Notes: a model not told the origin generated them from the letters alone. Positions 34,601 through 45,779 are shown, counted from the stretch's first letter. The stretch: DNA of 64,000 nt from Diplonema papillatum (GCA_030068145.1 JAPJBO010000041.1:372001-436000); one strand, 5' to 3'. A program made the numbers and translations.

Positions 34601-34605
34601 TTGCC

Positions 34606-35544
34606 ATGATCACTGGGCCTAGCCTCCGTCGAAATGATGAACGCCCGCAGTGCCTCTCTGATAAGAAATCCGGCGTCCACCCAAAAATTTCGAAACCGAA
34701 CGACAGGAGTGAAATGCCAAAGGGGGGTGGCGATGACGAGGCGGCGACAACGTGGAAGCATGCGGGCGGCATGGTCGGCGTGTGGATAGTGTGCTTGTTC
34801 GGCAACATGTACAGCATGGCCTTCGCGAACAGAAGGCTCCGATTGCAGCTCCCACCGGTCTCGCACCCGCCGCTTCCGGACGTTGGGCACGACTGGATAC
34901 CCAAAATAGGCGAAGGGTACAACGACACGCTGCTGGGCATCGTGGTCGCGATGTGCGCCCTCGTCTGCGTCTTCGGCGGCAAGCACAGGTGGCCGATGCT
35001 CTTCCGGTACGCGGCGGCGTACAGCGTCCTGCTCCTGCTCCGCAGCGCGACTGTGGCCGCGACGGCTCTGCCGGCCACGGACAACCACTGCCAGAAACCG
35101 CAGGCCATCGAGCACCCCTTCCAGAACGCCGTGGCGGGGATGGTCACCGGCGGCGCGTCGTCGATACACTGCGGCGACCTGATGTTCTCCGGCCACACGA
35201 TTGCCCTCGTGCTTTCGGTCATGGTCGTGTTCACGTACCAGCCGTACACCATTCTAAAGGTCCTGTCTCTCGTGCTTCTCCTCCTCGCTGTCTACTCCAT
35301 AATCGCGACTCGATCGCACTACACAGTCGACGTCATCGTCGGCTTGTACGTTTCGTGGACCACTTGGCACCTCACGCCCCCCACGTGGCCAGCTCTCGTC
35401 GCCCTCGCATCGCCCGCCTTCCCGTCCTGTCTCCGACGGAAGCCCACGGGCATGGAGTACGTAGAAGAGCTGCAAAGCATCCCCTGCGCCGGCGACCTGC
35501 CAGCTTCCGCGGAAGACCCGTCCATGGAATCGCCGGGGTACTGA
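34606..35544 (+). CDS. Sphingolipid / sphingomyelin synthase family (PAP2_C) membrane enzyme
   Basis: 312 residues with about six hydrophobic helices. The family signature CGDLMFSGHT is near residue 189 and HYTVDVIVGLY near residue 238, giving the His-His-Asp catalytic set of sphingomyelin, ceramide-phosphoethanolamine and inositol-phosphorylceramide synthases. These transfer a phospho-headgroup to ceramide in Golgi or plasma membrane. Substrate cannot be read from the sequence; the layout is closest to kinetoplastid-type sphingolipid synthases. Start is uncertain: the first ATG (34606) lies in the CAAACGT cluster, and another in-frame ATG lies at 34714 just before the hydrophilic GGGDDE stretch. 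The C-terminal end is repeated twice downstream. Confidence 0.88.
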   Translation: MITGPSLRRNDERPQCLSDKKSGVHPKISKPNDRSEMPKGGGDDEAATTWKHAGGMVGVWIVCLFGNMYSMAFANRRLRLQLPPVSHPPLPDVGHDWIPKIGEGYNDTLLGIVVAMCALVCVFGGKHRWPMLFRYAAAYSVLLLLRSATVAATALPATDNHCQKPQAIEHPFQNAVAGMVTGGASSIHCGDLMFSGHTIALVLSVMVVFTYQPYTILKVLSLVLLLLAVYSIIATRSHYTVDVIVGLYVSWTTWHLTPPTWPALVALASPAFPSCLRRKPTGMEYVEELQSIPCAGDLPASAEDPSMESPGY

Positions 35545-37170
35545 AAAAACGGGGAGGGGGGGTCGAAAGACGATCGATCCCGCGAGCTCGCTGCTCTCTC
35601 TGCTTTTCCGCCCCGCCGGTTTTGCGTGTTTAGTACGAGCATAAGCCGATTGACGGCCTATCGCCTGGAACTGCGTCGAATAGCCTGCCGCTGTCTATCA
35701 TGGCGACGATAATTCGAATGAGTGCAAACGCCTGAAGCACGACAGAGGGAGGCTCGTTCTTGGCAGCAAGTTCAGCGCCCGAATCCAAGCAATGTTTCTC
35801 AGCTAGAGGAAGCAAAATTCGTAACAAGGTTGCTGTAGGTGAACCTGCAGCAGGATCATTACCAAAGATTTCAATTCTAAATGGAACGAGGAAACAGATT
35901 GGAAACCGAGGATTCAAACATGGTCATGAAGGAAATCGAAAATCCCGAGCAATCGAATCCCTGTTCCCCTCGGCTCAACTGCGGTTGATCGAGGGTGACA
36001 TCAATTGCACTTATCGGTGGATGTCTTGGCTCTGGGAACGATGAACCCAGTGGCTAATGCAGGCCACCGCTATTGCATTCTGGCTCTGGGAACGATGAAC
36101 CCAGTGGCTAGTGCAGGCCACCGCTACAGATATTCTGCATTCTAACCTCTCTCAAACTATCACGGTGTGCCATGGTCGGTATCCATCCTATCTCCTGGAG
36201 CTTCATAGAATTGCTTGGAGCTGTCTATCACGGTACACCATGCCACGGCATATCAGGAGGGAGATGGAGGGTTTGTACTCAATAGCGACCTACTAACTTC
36301 CGCGGAAGACCCGCCGAACGAATCGCCGGGGTGCTGAAAAACGGAGGGTTGGAAGACTCGATCCCGCGAGCTGACTGCTCTCTCTGCTTTTCCGCCCCGC
36401 TGGTTTCGCGTGTTTAATACGAACACAAGCCGGTCGACGCCCTATTGCCTGGAACTGCATTTAATTGCCTGCCGCTGACTATCACGGGTGTACCGCGGTG
36501 GACCATGGTCTACCAGGTCTATCCTATCTCCTGGAGCTTCATAGCATTGCTTGGAGCTGACGACACTCCATACCACGGTCAATCAGGGGGATGGAATGTT
36601 TGTACTTTACCACTTACGGAGGTGGAGGGAGGTTTTCCGGCGCAGAAAACCTTCTGGAGAATCTATGGGTCAAACTCGAGCGTTTTACGATTCGAAATGG
36701 GGAACCTGGCGCTCCTTGGAAGCATCTCTTCTCATCAGCAAACATTGATCCTGTTTGGAGTGTCTTTCCCCAAGGCCCAGTGTCCGAACTTCGAGCTCGG
36801 GGTTTGGCTTCTTCGGCATAATCTATTATTATGTCCCCCGTCCGTGAAGGGTTAATAGCGACCTACCAGCCTCCGCAAAAAAAAAAAAGTTGCCGAACGA
36901 ATCGCCGGGGTACTGAAAAGCGAATGGGGGGTCGAAAGATTCAATCCCGCACTGCCTCTCTCTCTCTGCTGTCTGCCCTCGGGCTTCGCGTTTCTAGTAC
37001 TACCTGAGCCGTTCGACCTCCTGTCCCCTCGAACTGCATCGAAGTGCCTGCGGCTGTCCATCACGGTGTACTACTATACATCATGGTCTATGAAGTCCAT
37101 CCTTATTCCACGGTGCCTCATCGAATCGCCAATGCCGTCCATCTCGGTATAGTACTATACCACGGACCGG
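35545..37170 (+). pseudogene. 3' echoes of the sphingolipid-synthase gene around an rDNA relic
   Basis: The end of the gene and its flank (CGCGGAAGACCC, GAATCGCCGGGGTACTGAAA, ATCCCGCGAGCT, TTTTCCGCCCCGC) recur at about 36298-36490 and, more diverged, at 36866-37060, where an A12 run replaces part of the coding end. R8 sequence in minus orientation (TGCCTGCCGCTG, CTATCACGGTG) follows each copy and also 36165-36270. No intact gene is present. Confidence 0.8.
35801..36045 (+). rRNA. rDNA relic: 18S 3' end, ITS1 and start of 5.8S
   Basis: 35801-35863 matches the conserved 18S 3' terminus (AGAGGAAGCAAAATTCGTAA, then AGGTGAACCTGCAGCAGG and ATCATTA). About 145 bp later, 36010-36045 matches the 5.8S 5' region (TATCGGTGGATGTCTTGGCT, GGGAACGATGAA). 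Sequence upstream is not 18S. The 5.8S match stops after the conserved start, followed by two 54-bp copies of a block with CCCAGTGGCTA and GCAGGCCACCGCTA. It is therefore a truncated, non-functional fragment. The GCTGTAGGTGAACCTGCAGC form, rather than TTCCGTAGGTGAACCTGCGGAA, resembles kinetoplastid SSU ends. Confidence 0.85.
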
Positions 37171-37276
37171 CTTGTAACATTCATGCGGGTTGCCCTGCAA
37201 CTTTTTGTGCAGTCAAAAAAGACGTATGCAGCGCGTTTTTGCGCTTGATCAGGAAAAAAAACAGAGGAGATCTCAT

Positions 37277-37600
37277 TCTCTTGCATCGGGCCGTACCGTT
37301 AACCGCAATAGGTCTCCTAGGCTAAAGGCCTCTGGCCGACAGAACAATGTAGGTAAGGGAAGTCGGCAAACTGGATCCGTAACTTCGGGAAAAGGATTGG
37401 CTGAGGACACATGCGGGATTGTCAGTGCGGGTCAGGTCTGGGCTGGCTGCGCTCTCGGGTGCTACCCGCGGCTCCTGGTTTCTTCCAGGCCTTCTTGCAT
37501 GCTGCGCCCGCAATAAAGTGTCAGCTTGGAACTGTTACGAACAAGAGGAGTCCAACTGGTTAATTAAACCACAGCATTTCGCTCATCACAGCGAGTTCCT
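37277..37600 (+). repeat. Dispersed repeat R5 copy 2
   Basis: Close match to 12203-12535, including GGACACATGCGGGATTGTCA and CTACCCGCGGCTCCTG. Confidence 0.88.
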
Positions 37601-38140
37601 AACCTGGAATTACCTGGGAAACGATCGTTCTTGTATAAGCACCTGCTTGCGAGGTAAATGTGCTGTAGCCCACACGAAACACAGGTGAATCTGGATTCAG
37701 TGGCGGGCGTAAGCGTTCAACAAACGCGCGTGGCTTGGCCGGGTGATGCTTAGTTCCCTGCCGTGTTTTGCGCGTCCCCATCGTCCATTTTCTGTTCCGC
37801 ACGTCGGCGCAGGCTTTACGCCCACCCACCTGTCCATTTTGGGCGCACCGTGCTGCGGCTACCGATTTGCTTGAACTCCGCTTCGCCGCCGGTGGAAAGG
37901 GAGCAGCTGAACCATCCGAGGTGTCTCGCGGTTCCAGCTCCACTTTACCCCACCCGCGAGAAAAGAAGAAATTGCGCAAAAAAAAAGAAAGAAGAACTTC
38001 CCCCTCTCTCTTCTAGCTCCGCATCTTATCCCTCGCAAAAAGAATAGACCACTACTCTTCCTTCGCTCTTTTCTTGAGTTAAAGTTCGCTTGAAAGTCGA
38101 AGATTAGCGTCGAAACTTCCTGGCTTTTCGCGCGCCGTAG

Positions 38141-38338
38141 CAGAACGACCACACCTACCCAATCCCAAACACCCCCTAAACGCGTTAGGGAACTTCGCAA
38201 GGTTTCACAACGGAGTGACACATCACCCGAAACGAGCGGCACCCTCTCACTTTTCTCAACCCCCTCCATACCCAAGCCTCTACGGTCAGCCGGAGACTTT
38301 AAAATACCGACCTTCTAATCCACAAATACGCTAGAAAC
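38141..38338 (+). repeat. Dispersed repeat R6 with GGAGAC tail
   Basis: Close match to 58511-58710, from CAGAACGACCACACCTACCC through AACGGAGTGACACA to GGAGACTTTAAAATACCGAC. Confidence 0.88.
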
Positions 38339-38339
38339 T

Positions 38340-38482
38340 CCGGGGTTTAGGGTCTCCGTGTGACCGTTGATTAATGGGTTCTCTTAGAGCAAGAAAGGGC
38401 TTTGCGGTTACGGGTTGTATATTTGGTGCACGCTTTCGTTATGGGTTATCGCTAGCCATGTCCGGGACTCTTTGAGACCGAC
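38340..38482 (-). repeat. Dispersed repeat R7, inverted copy
   Basis: Reverse complement of the R7 centre (GAACCCATTCATGAACGGTC on the minus strand with differences). With the plus copy at 39017-39232 it brackets the GH16 5' echo in inverted orientation. Confidence 0.85.
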
Positions 38483-38589
38483 GCCAAATACATCTCTTCG
38501 AGGAGAGTTCTCGCACCGCATCTATCCCGCAAAACCGCATGTTGTCCGAGGACAATTCTCGAACGTGGGGCGGCGTGCTGACCATCAAG

Positions 38590-38940
38590 GCGACCGGTGC
38601 GAGGGCGCGTGGGAAATGGTGTGGAACGACGAGTTCGACGGCGCGGCGCTGAACGCTTCGAAGTATAGCCACGACGTCAACTGCGACGGCGGCGACAACA
38701 ACGAGCAGCAGTGCTACACGGCGAGCGGCGACAACTCGTGGGTGGCCGGCGGCGTGCTGACCCTCAAGGCGATGCCTTCGCCGGGGTACAGTTCGACCAG
38801 GATCAGTTCGAAGAACAAGGGGTACGGCAAGTTCGAAGCGAGGATCAACTGTTTACGAACACAACAAGAGAAATCCAACTGGTCAGCAGCGCCTCGCTTC
38901 ATCACAGCAGTGGCGAGTGGAAAGTGACTTCTGCTCAGTG
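38590..38940 (+). pseudogene. 5' echo of the GH16 gene
   Basis: 38597-38850 copies 39304-39580 of the intact gene (shared GAGGGCGCGTGGGAAATGGT, CGACGAGTTCGACGGCGCGG), missing the signal-peptide exon start and several codons. It runs directly into a fragment of repeat R5 (about 38865-38930). No catalytic residues are included. Confidence 0.88.
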
Positions 38941-39016
38941 ACCGTGATGCTCCGCTGAGAGATCAGGTCAAGCGCCGGCGGCAGACTGTGAGCGCTTTGG
39001 TATTTCCCAAGTGCCG

Positions 39017-39232
39017 GGCCCAAGACTACACTCCACGAAGGAATGTACTTGGTGTCGGTCACAAACAGTCCCGGACATGGCTAGCGACAACCCATAACGA
39101 AAGCGTGCACTAAATATACAACCCGTAACCACATAGCCCTTTCTTGCTCTAAGAGAACCCATTCATGAACGGTCACACGGAGACCGTAAAACCCCGGAAT
39201 TTCAAGCTCACTTTAACTCTAAAAAAGTGGTG
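39017..39232 (+). repeat. Dispersed repeat R7 upstream of GH16
   Basis: Matches 9160-9377 and ends CACTTTAACTCTAAAAAA about 20 bp before the GH16 start codon, so its tail is in the immediate upstream or leader region of the gene. Confidence 0.88.
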
Positions 39233-39250
39233 AAAGAAACACGCAAGAAA

Positions 39251-42200
39251 ATGAGTCGCAGCAGAATCGCTGCGGTGGTGGCCTGCGTGGCGGCACTGGC
39301 AGCCCGGTGCGAGGGCGCGTGGGAAATGGTGTGGAACGACGAGTTCGACGGCGCGGCGCTGAACGCTTCGAAGTGGAGCCACGAGGTCAACTGCGACGGC
39401 GGCGGCAACAACGAGCAGCAGTGCTACACGGCGAGCGGCGACAACTCGTGGGTCGCCGGCGGCGTGCTGACCATCAAGGCGATGCCTTCGCCGGGGCAGC
39501 CGCTCCCTTACAGCTCAGCGAGGATCAGCTCGAAGAACAAGGGGGACTGGACGTACGGAAAGTTCGAAGCGAGGGTGAAGCTTCCGTTCGGACAGGGGTC
39601 GTGGCCCGCGTTTTGGATGCTCCCGACCGAAGAGGCCTACGGGACTTGGCCGCTGTCGGGCGAAATCGACGTCATGGAGGCAGTGAACCTCAAAGTTGGC
39701 GGCGAGAGAACCCTCCACGGAACGCTGCATTACGGAGATCCGTGGCCGAACAACAAGTGGAGCGGCAAGCAGTACGTCTTGCCGGCGGGTGCGAACCCAG
39801 CTGACGATTACCACGTGTACTCCGTTGAGTGGGAGGAAGGTGAGATTCGCTGGTACGTCGACGGGACCCACTTTTCCACGCAGCAACGGTCGACGGCCAA
39901 TTTCGACGGCGACGGCAAGCCGACGAGCCTGAAGCACCGTGGGTGGTGGCACGAGGCAGCGGGGAAGCCGACGTACGCGGACGCGCCTTTCGACAGGAAC
40001 TTCCATCTGCTGCTCAACTTCGCGGTCGGCGGAGACTGGGCGGCGAACGTCAACAGCCGCGGGGTTGATGCAGCGGCGTTCGCAGGCGGGCAGTCGATGC
40101 TCGTCGACTACGTGCGGGTGTACCGATGCGGCGCGAACACAACGAACGGCAGGGGGTGCGCTACCACTTCGGGGGACTACTTGTCCGCCACGCTGATCAG
40201 CGGCGCTGCACCGGACCTGACGTCCGACGCGGTCGTCGTCGAATCGACCACCGAGCCCCCGCTGTCGGTGTCCAGTCAAACGTGCGAGGAGCAATGGAAC
40301 AATTCGGCGTGTCCGGCGGACGGCGGCGGGTGCAGCACCTGCGGAGCCCGTGTCGAGCAGTTGACCGGCGCCGGCGCCCCGAGCGACGCGGCGCGGGAGC
40401 AGGTGGCGGCCGACTTCCCTGAGGCGTGCGGCGCGTGCGGCGCCGCCGGCTCGCCGAGCTGCTCCTCCCAGTGGAACAGAGACGCGTGCCAGGCGGACAG
40501 CGGCGAGTGCTTCACGTGCGGGGCCCGCATCGACTGGTTGGTCAGCATAGGTATGCGGGGTTTCACTCACGGCTTTCTCCCTTGTCGGGTGCCAAAGAAG
40601 GGGTTGTTCTTCAATTCTTCTCCGCCGTAGTAGTACGGGACGTAGTGGGGCGACTGCACTTTAACTCGTCTCTCTCTCTCTCTTCTTCTTTTTGGACAAA
40701 GATATTCACGTCTATAGCCCTGTTCATGACAAGTTTTGTCTAGTGCTTGAATATGCACGACACTGGGGGATGGTGGTATGCTCTCGCCATAACACGGCGT
40801 CCCGAGCGGAGAGTCGCGCGGGAGCAGGTGGCGGCCGACTTCCCCGACGCATGCGGCGCCGCCGGCTCGCCGAGCTGCTCGTCCCAGTGGAACAGAGACG
40901 CGTGCCAGGCGGGCAGCGGCGAGTGCTTCACGTGCGGGGCCTGGTTCGTCACCATAGGTATGCGGGGTGTCAGTCACGGCCTTCTCAAACCTTCCCTTGT
41001 CGGGTGCCAAAGAAGGGGTTGTTCTTCAGTTCTTCTCCGCCGTAGTAGTACGGGACAGCAGTTGGGCGACCGGATGCTCCCGGAGAGATGGTCCCTGCAC
41101 TTTAACCGACGTGCTCCTCGCAGCTGGCCAACCTCACGTGCCAAGCGGACAAAGACGAGTGCTACACCTGCGGCTCGCGGATCGACTACCTCGTCGGCAC
41201 CGGGCTGCCGCGGGCTGCGGCGGAGGCACAGATAGGCGGCGGGGAACTGCGGCCGGTCCTAAGACCCCGCCGCCGCCGTCGTGCGACTCGCAGTGGGGCA
41301 GTGCCGCGTGCCACCCGGCAACCGGCGAGTGCCACACGTGCGCAGAACGAGTGGCCTGGTTGGTCGCCGCCAGCACGCCGAGACTCGGAAACTAGAAACC
41401 CCGTATCTCTGAGTGGACTTTACACTCTAAATATATGTCCCCCCGGCTGAAAAGGGTTAAGTGCGCAACGTAAAAGTGAATTCCGCTGCGAACCATAACG
41501 TATCAACCTCCGCTCATGATAATAATCATGAACCCGCTGCATATTTCTGATATTAACTCCTGCAGGCATGACTAACTCCGGCGCGCGGTCGCAGGTGGCC
41601 CGCGACTACCCCGCGGAGTGCGGGGCGTGCCTGGAGCCCGCCGCGCCGCCCACCTGCGGGTCGCACCAGAACAACAGCGCGTGCGCGTCGGACACCGGCG
41701 AGTGCCACACGTGCGCGGAACGAGTGGCCTGGTTGGTCGCCGCCGGCACGCCGAGCACCGCCGCTCACTCGCAGGTGGCGTCCGAGTTTGCCGAAGCGTG
41801 CTCAGGATGCGCGCCGACGTGCTCGTCGCAGCTGGCCAACCTCGCGTGCCAAGCGGACAACGGCGAGTGCTACACCTGCGGCTCGCGGATCGACTACCTC
41901 GTCGGCACCGGGCTGCCGCGGGCTGCGGCGGAGGCGCGATTCGTGAAGTTCAACTACGAATGCGCGGCCCCCCGACCGAGCTGGCAGGACACTACCTGCC
42001 ATGCTTGCTCTCTTCGTCTTCATTTGGGGCAACAGGGGCAACACAATCGAAACCCTCCTGGTTTTATGAGAAGTCCGCAGTCTCGGATGCCCAGGTAGAT
42101 TCTCGAAAAAAATGGAGGTTGGGGGTTTTCTGTTCGTCGTCAGTTTTTTGACGACAACAGGCGGCCAGGTCCCCCCGCCGGATGCGGCCGGTCCTGAGAC

Positions 42201-44694
42201 CCAGCCGCCGCCGCCGCCGGCGCCGCGTGCCACCCGGCGATTGCCACACGTGCGCAGAACGAGTGGTCTGGTTGGTCGCCGCCGGCACGCCGAGGGCCGC
42301 CGCTCACTCGGAGGCTATAAACCCCGTATCTCTGAGGGGACTTTACACTCTAAATATATTGTCCCCCGGCTGAAAAGGGTTAAGTGCGTAACGGATAAGT
42401 AAATTCCGCTGCGAACCACAGCGTATACTATATAAATATAAACTCCTGCAGGCATGTCGAACTCCGGCGCGCGGTCGCAGGTGGCCCGCGACTACCCCGC
42501 GGAGTGCGGGGCGTGCCTGGAGCCCGCCGCGCCGCCCACCTGCGGGTCGCACCAGAACAGCAGCGCGTGCGCGTCGGACACCGGCGAGTGCCACACGTGC
42601 GCGGAACGAGTGGCCTGGTTGGTCGCCGCCGGCACGCCGAGCACCGCCGCTCACTCGCAGGTGGCGTCCGAGTTTGCCGAAGCGTGCTCAGGATGCGCGC
42701 CGACGTGCTCGTCGCAGCTGGCCAACCTCGCGTGCCAAGCGGACAACGGCGAGTGCTACACCTGCGGCTCGCGGATCGACTACCTCGTCGGCACCGGGCT
42801 GCCGCGGACTGCGGCGGAGGCGCAGATAGGCGGCCAGTTCCCCGCCGAATGCGGCGCCTGCACCGGTCCCGCGACTCCGCCGCCGCCGTCGTGCGCCTCG
42901 CAGTGGGGCGGCGCCGCGTGCCACCCGGTAACCGGAGAGTGTTCGACGTGCGGCGACCGCATTGAAAGCTTGGTGGCGGCGGGCGTGTTGAGGCCGGCGG
43001 CGGGGGAGCGGGTAGGCACGGAGTTTCCCGCGGAGTGCGGGGCCTGCGTGCCGCCGACGTGCGCGGCGCAGCTGGGCAATGCCGCGTGTGACGGCGGCGT
43101 CTGCTACACGTGCGGCGCCCGCATCGACTACGTCGTCGGCACCGGGCTGCCGAGGGCGGCTGCCGAGGCGGTGGTGGCGTCCGAGTTCCCTGTCGCGTGC
43201 GGGGCGTGCGCGGCGCCGCCGACGCAGGTGCCAGCGACCCCGGCTCCGCCGGTGCCGCCGCCTGCGCCGACGGCAGCTCCGTCGACGTCGGCACCATCAA
43301 CAACAGTACCAACGACGTCTGCACCTACGACAGCTCCATTAACATCAGCTCCATCGACGTCAGCACCACCAACAATGGTACCAACGACAGCTCCATTAAC
43401 ATCAGCTCCATCGACGTCAGCACCACCAACAATGGTACCAACGACAGCTCCATTAACATCAGCTCCATCGACGTCAGCACCACCAACAATGGTACCAACG
43501 ACAGCTCCATTAACATCAGCTCCATCGACGTCGGCACCACCAACAATGGTACCAACGACAGCTCCATTAACATCAGCTCCATCGACGTCGGCACCACCAA
43601 CAATGGTACCAACGACAGCTCCATTAACATCAGCACCATCAACAACGGTACCAACGACAGCTCCATTAACACCAGCTCCATCGACGTCAGCACCATCAAC
43701 AACTGTACCAACGACAGCTCCATTAACACCAGCTCCATCGACGTCAGCACCATCAACAGCAGTACCGACAACCTCAGTGCCTCTGCCGCCGCAGCTGTGC
43801 GCCGCGCAGCTGGGCAACGCCGCCTGCGATGCGAGCGGATGCCACTCGTGCGGGTCCCGTGCCAACTACTTGGTCGCAGGCGGGGTGGCGCGGGTTGCGG
43901 CGGAGGGGCAGGTGGCGGGCGAGTTTCCGGCGGAGTGCGGAGCGTGCGGCGTGACGCAGCCGCCGGTGGACCCGGCCGCGACGTGCGCCGCGCAGCGTAG
44001 CAACAGCGCGTGCCAGGCGGACAACGGCGAGTGCTACACCTGCGGCGCCCGCATCGACTGGCTGGCCGCGAACGGGATGCTGCGCCGCGCGGCCGAGGTC
44101 CGCGTGGCCAGCGAGTTCCCGGCTGAATGCGGCGCCTGCATGAACTCGGCTGCACCGGAGCCGACGGCGACGTGCGAGACGCAGCGGCACAACAGCGCGT
44201 GCCAATGGGACAACGGCGAGTGCCACACGTGCGGCGCCCGCATCGAATGGTTCGCCACGGTGGGCGGGTTGACGGGCGAGGCCGCCGAGGCGTCGGTCGC
44301 GGCGGCGTTTCCCTGCGCCTGCGGCGCCTGCGCGCCGGCGGCCGCCGCGTTGCCGTCTGCCGGGAGCTGCTGCGGGCAGTGGAACAACGCCGCATGCCAG
44401 AATGGCACCACCGAATGCTACTCCTGCGGTGCGCGCGTCGTGTACGTGGCGGTGCACCACTCCCTGTCCAAGCTGGGGGCCGAAGCGCAAATCGCGGCCG
44501 AGTTCCCCGGCGCGTGCGGCGCCTGCGCCCCGTGCGGATGGCAGTGGGGCTCCCTCGCGTGCCAAGCGGACACCGGCGAGTGCTACACCTGCGGCGCCCG
44601 CGTCGACTACCTCGTCTCATCCGGACACTCGGAATCCGCCGCCCTGACGCGGGTCGCGTCCGAGTTCCCGTCGGACTGCGGGCTGTGCGCATGA
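39251..44694 (+). CDS. Secreted GH16 beta-glucanase with eleven Cys-rich modules
   Basis: Proposed exons are 39251-40550 (donor GTATGC) and 42452-44694 (acceptor CTGCAG), about 1180 residues. A signal peptide (to about CEG, residue 22) leads to a GH16 domain with catalytic motif GEIDVME (Glu138, Asp140, Glu143) and later HYGDPWPNNKWSG. GH16 enzymes cut beta-1,3/1,4-glucans such as laminarin. From about residue 345 come six-cysteine modules of about 50 residues, typified by ACQADNGECYTCGARI and EFPAECGAC: two around the junction, four in exon 2, then a Thr/Ser/Pro linker (43253-43790), then five more. The module family is not one I recognise; carbohydrate binding is a guess. An upstream in-frame ATG (39227) would extend the signal peptide. 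Confidence 0.85.
40800..42320 (+). pseudogene. Exon-end copies inside the GH16 intron
   Basis: 40800-40960 copies the last 150 bp of exon 1 together with its donor (ATAGGTATGCGG). 41111-41395 holds two damaged Cys modules. 41566-41943 copies the start of exon 2 with its acceptor (CTCCTGCAGGCATG) and about 125 codons before diverging. 42215-42310 is one more module piece. The 41566 copy joined to exon 1 would be in frame, so it could act as an alternative or mutually exclusive exon rather than a pure relic. Confidence 0.75.
43253..43790 (+). repeat. 57-bp tandem repeat encoding a mucin-like Thr/Ser/Pro linker
   Basis: The unit of 57 bp (19 codons, with TSAPSTSAPPTMVPTT) is repeated about five times almost perfectly, then decays into shorter related units. 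It separates modules 6 and 7 of the GH16 protein and would be a heavily O-glycosylated stalk. Length variation between alleles is likely. Confidence 0.92.
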
Positions 44695-44850
44695 TCACGC
44701 CAAGAGAGGGGGCAGCGGGTAGTCCCGCCGTTGGAAATACAAAAACTTGCCCGTTAAAACACCGCCGGCTGGCATCTCCAACGAAAGAAGAACCAAAAAA
44801 AGGCGGGCAGCTGACTGAGCGAATTTCGCCGGAAACTCAGACGAAAATGG

Positions 44851-44957
44851 CTGCTCCGGGTCCAGGAACGTGTGTTGAGCGCAAGCGCCAAGCCCCAACG
44901 GCGGGTTTGCGGGTTTGCACGCCTTGATGTTTTAGTTTGGGAAATCGGGAGCCACTT
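44851..44957 (+). repeat. Internally deleted R1 copy
   Basis: Shares TCCAGGAACGTG and GCGCAAGCGCCAAGCCCC with R1 but lacks the middle ~100 bp. It lies between the GH16 stop and the GH16 3' echo. Confidence 0.75.
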
Positions 44958-45135
44958 CGCATCGACTGCACTGCCTGACTGCCTCGTCTCGTCCGGAGAC
45001 TCGTAGTTCACCGCCCTGTCGCGAGTCGCGTCCGAGTTCCCGTCGGACTGCGGGCTGTGCGCATGAACACGCCAAGAAAGGGGGCGGGGGGTGCCTTCAC
45101 GTGGGGTCCTGCCGTTAGGAACAGGAAACCGCCAC
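44958..45135 (+). pseudogene. 3' echo of the GH16 gene
   Basis: Matches about 44600-44760: TCGCGTCCGAGTTCCCGTCG, GACTGCGGGCTGTGCGCATG and the following ACACGCCAAGAAAGGGGGC flank. The frame is broken by a TAG near its start. Confidence 0.85.
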
Positions 45136-45390
45136 CTCGGCTGGCTTCTTAACACAAACACACGGTGCGGTCTTTTTTGTTTGTGCGATTGAACCCTGCT
45201 CGCAACACGCTGGCAGCGTGTTTGGGAGAAGATTAGCCTACCGAGCATATTCACTGACTATCATCCAATAGCAGGCCTATCCTGTCCAAACATTAAATTA
45301 AGAGATTTCCCCCGCACGCCAGGTCCGACCTTCGGTAGAAGTTCGTCCAGAACTTTTCTCGCTTCGTTTGAACCCTCTCTCTCCCTCTCT

Positions 45391-45562
45391 CGGAATTGTC
45401 AGCGCGGTAGCGATGACAGCGAGAACACATATAGGTGGGAGGGGAGGCCCTGGGACTGCTAAGACGTGACAACCCCGCCCCTGTCCCTTCCAGGGAGCCA
45501 CCCCGAAACTAGCCTGCCCACCTGACGGTGGAGGCCCACACCCTTTGACTTGTTTTATGTGT

Positions 45563-45622
<60 letters not shown>
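45391..45622 (+). repeat. R10 repeat ending in a (CT)n tract
   Basis: The stretch CGGAATTGTCAGCGCGGTAG to CACACCCTTTGACTTGTTTT matches the 3' flank of retroelement 2 (63596-63790). A CT dinucleotide run of about 55 bp follows. It may be a solo terminal remnant of that retroelement. Confidence 0.8.
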
Positions 45623-45624
<2 letters not shown>

Positions 45625-45779
45625 TCCGAATAAAGCCGAGTGCCCCAGAGATGAAATTAATCCGAGGCACACGTAGGTTCATCCTATGAGTTGCGGCTCG
45701 CCAAGCAAAACTTGTTGGTTCTTTCTTCATAGGGTCACCACTACTTCGAATTAGAAGAAGAAAAGAAAAAGAAGGAGAA

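Larger units (their letters stand above)
32689..34605. other. Intergenic with R3 repeat and palindromes
   Basis: An R3 copy (32866-32992) carries GTATAAGCACCTGCTTT and CACACGAAACACAGGTAAAT, also found near 16731-16800 and 37630-37720. The rest holds the hairpin at 34016-34114 and CAAACGT-rich sequence from 34185. No convincing gene was seen. Confidence 0.55.
37171..38589. other. Intergenic repeat block
   Basis: Contains a partial R4 (37178-37262), R5 copy 2 (37277-37600), R3 (37630-37720), R6 (38141-38338) and R7 in minus orientation (38340-38482). A C/T-rich stretch with GAAGAA motifs lies at 37970-38060. No gene was recognised. Confidence 0.65.

Noticed and set aside
43110..44000. Ser/Asn/Ile-rich alternative frame through the 57-bp repeat
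   Set aside because: The frame giving Thr/Ser/Pro units is continuous with Cys modules on both sides; this one is a by-product of the repeat.
42428..44698. Long minus-strand frames opposite the GH16 Cys modules
   Set aside because: Composition is a shadow of the GC-rich plus-strand modules and the 57-bp repeat; no recognisable fold.
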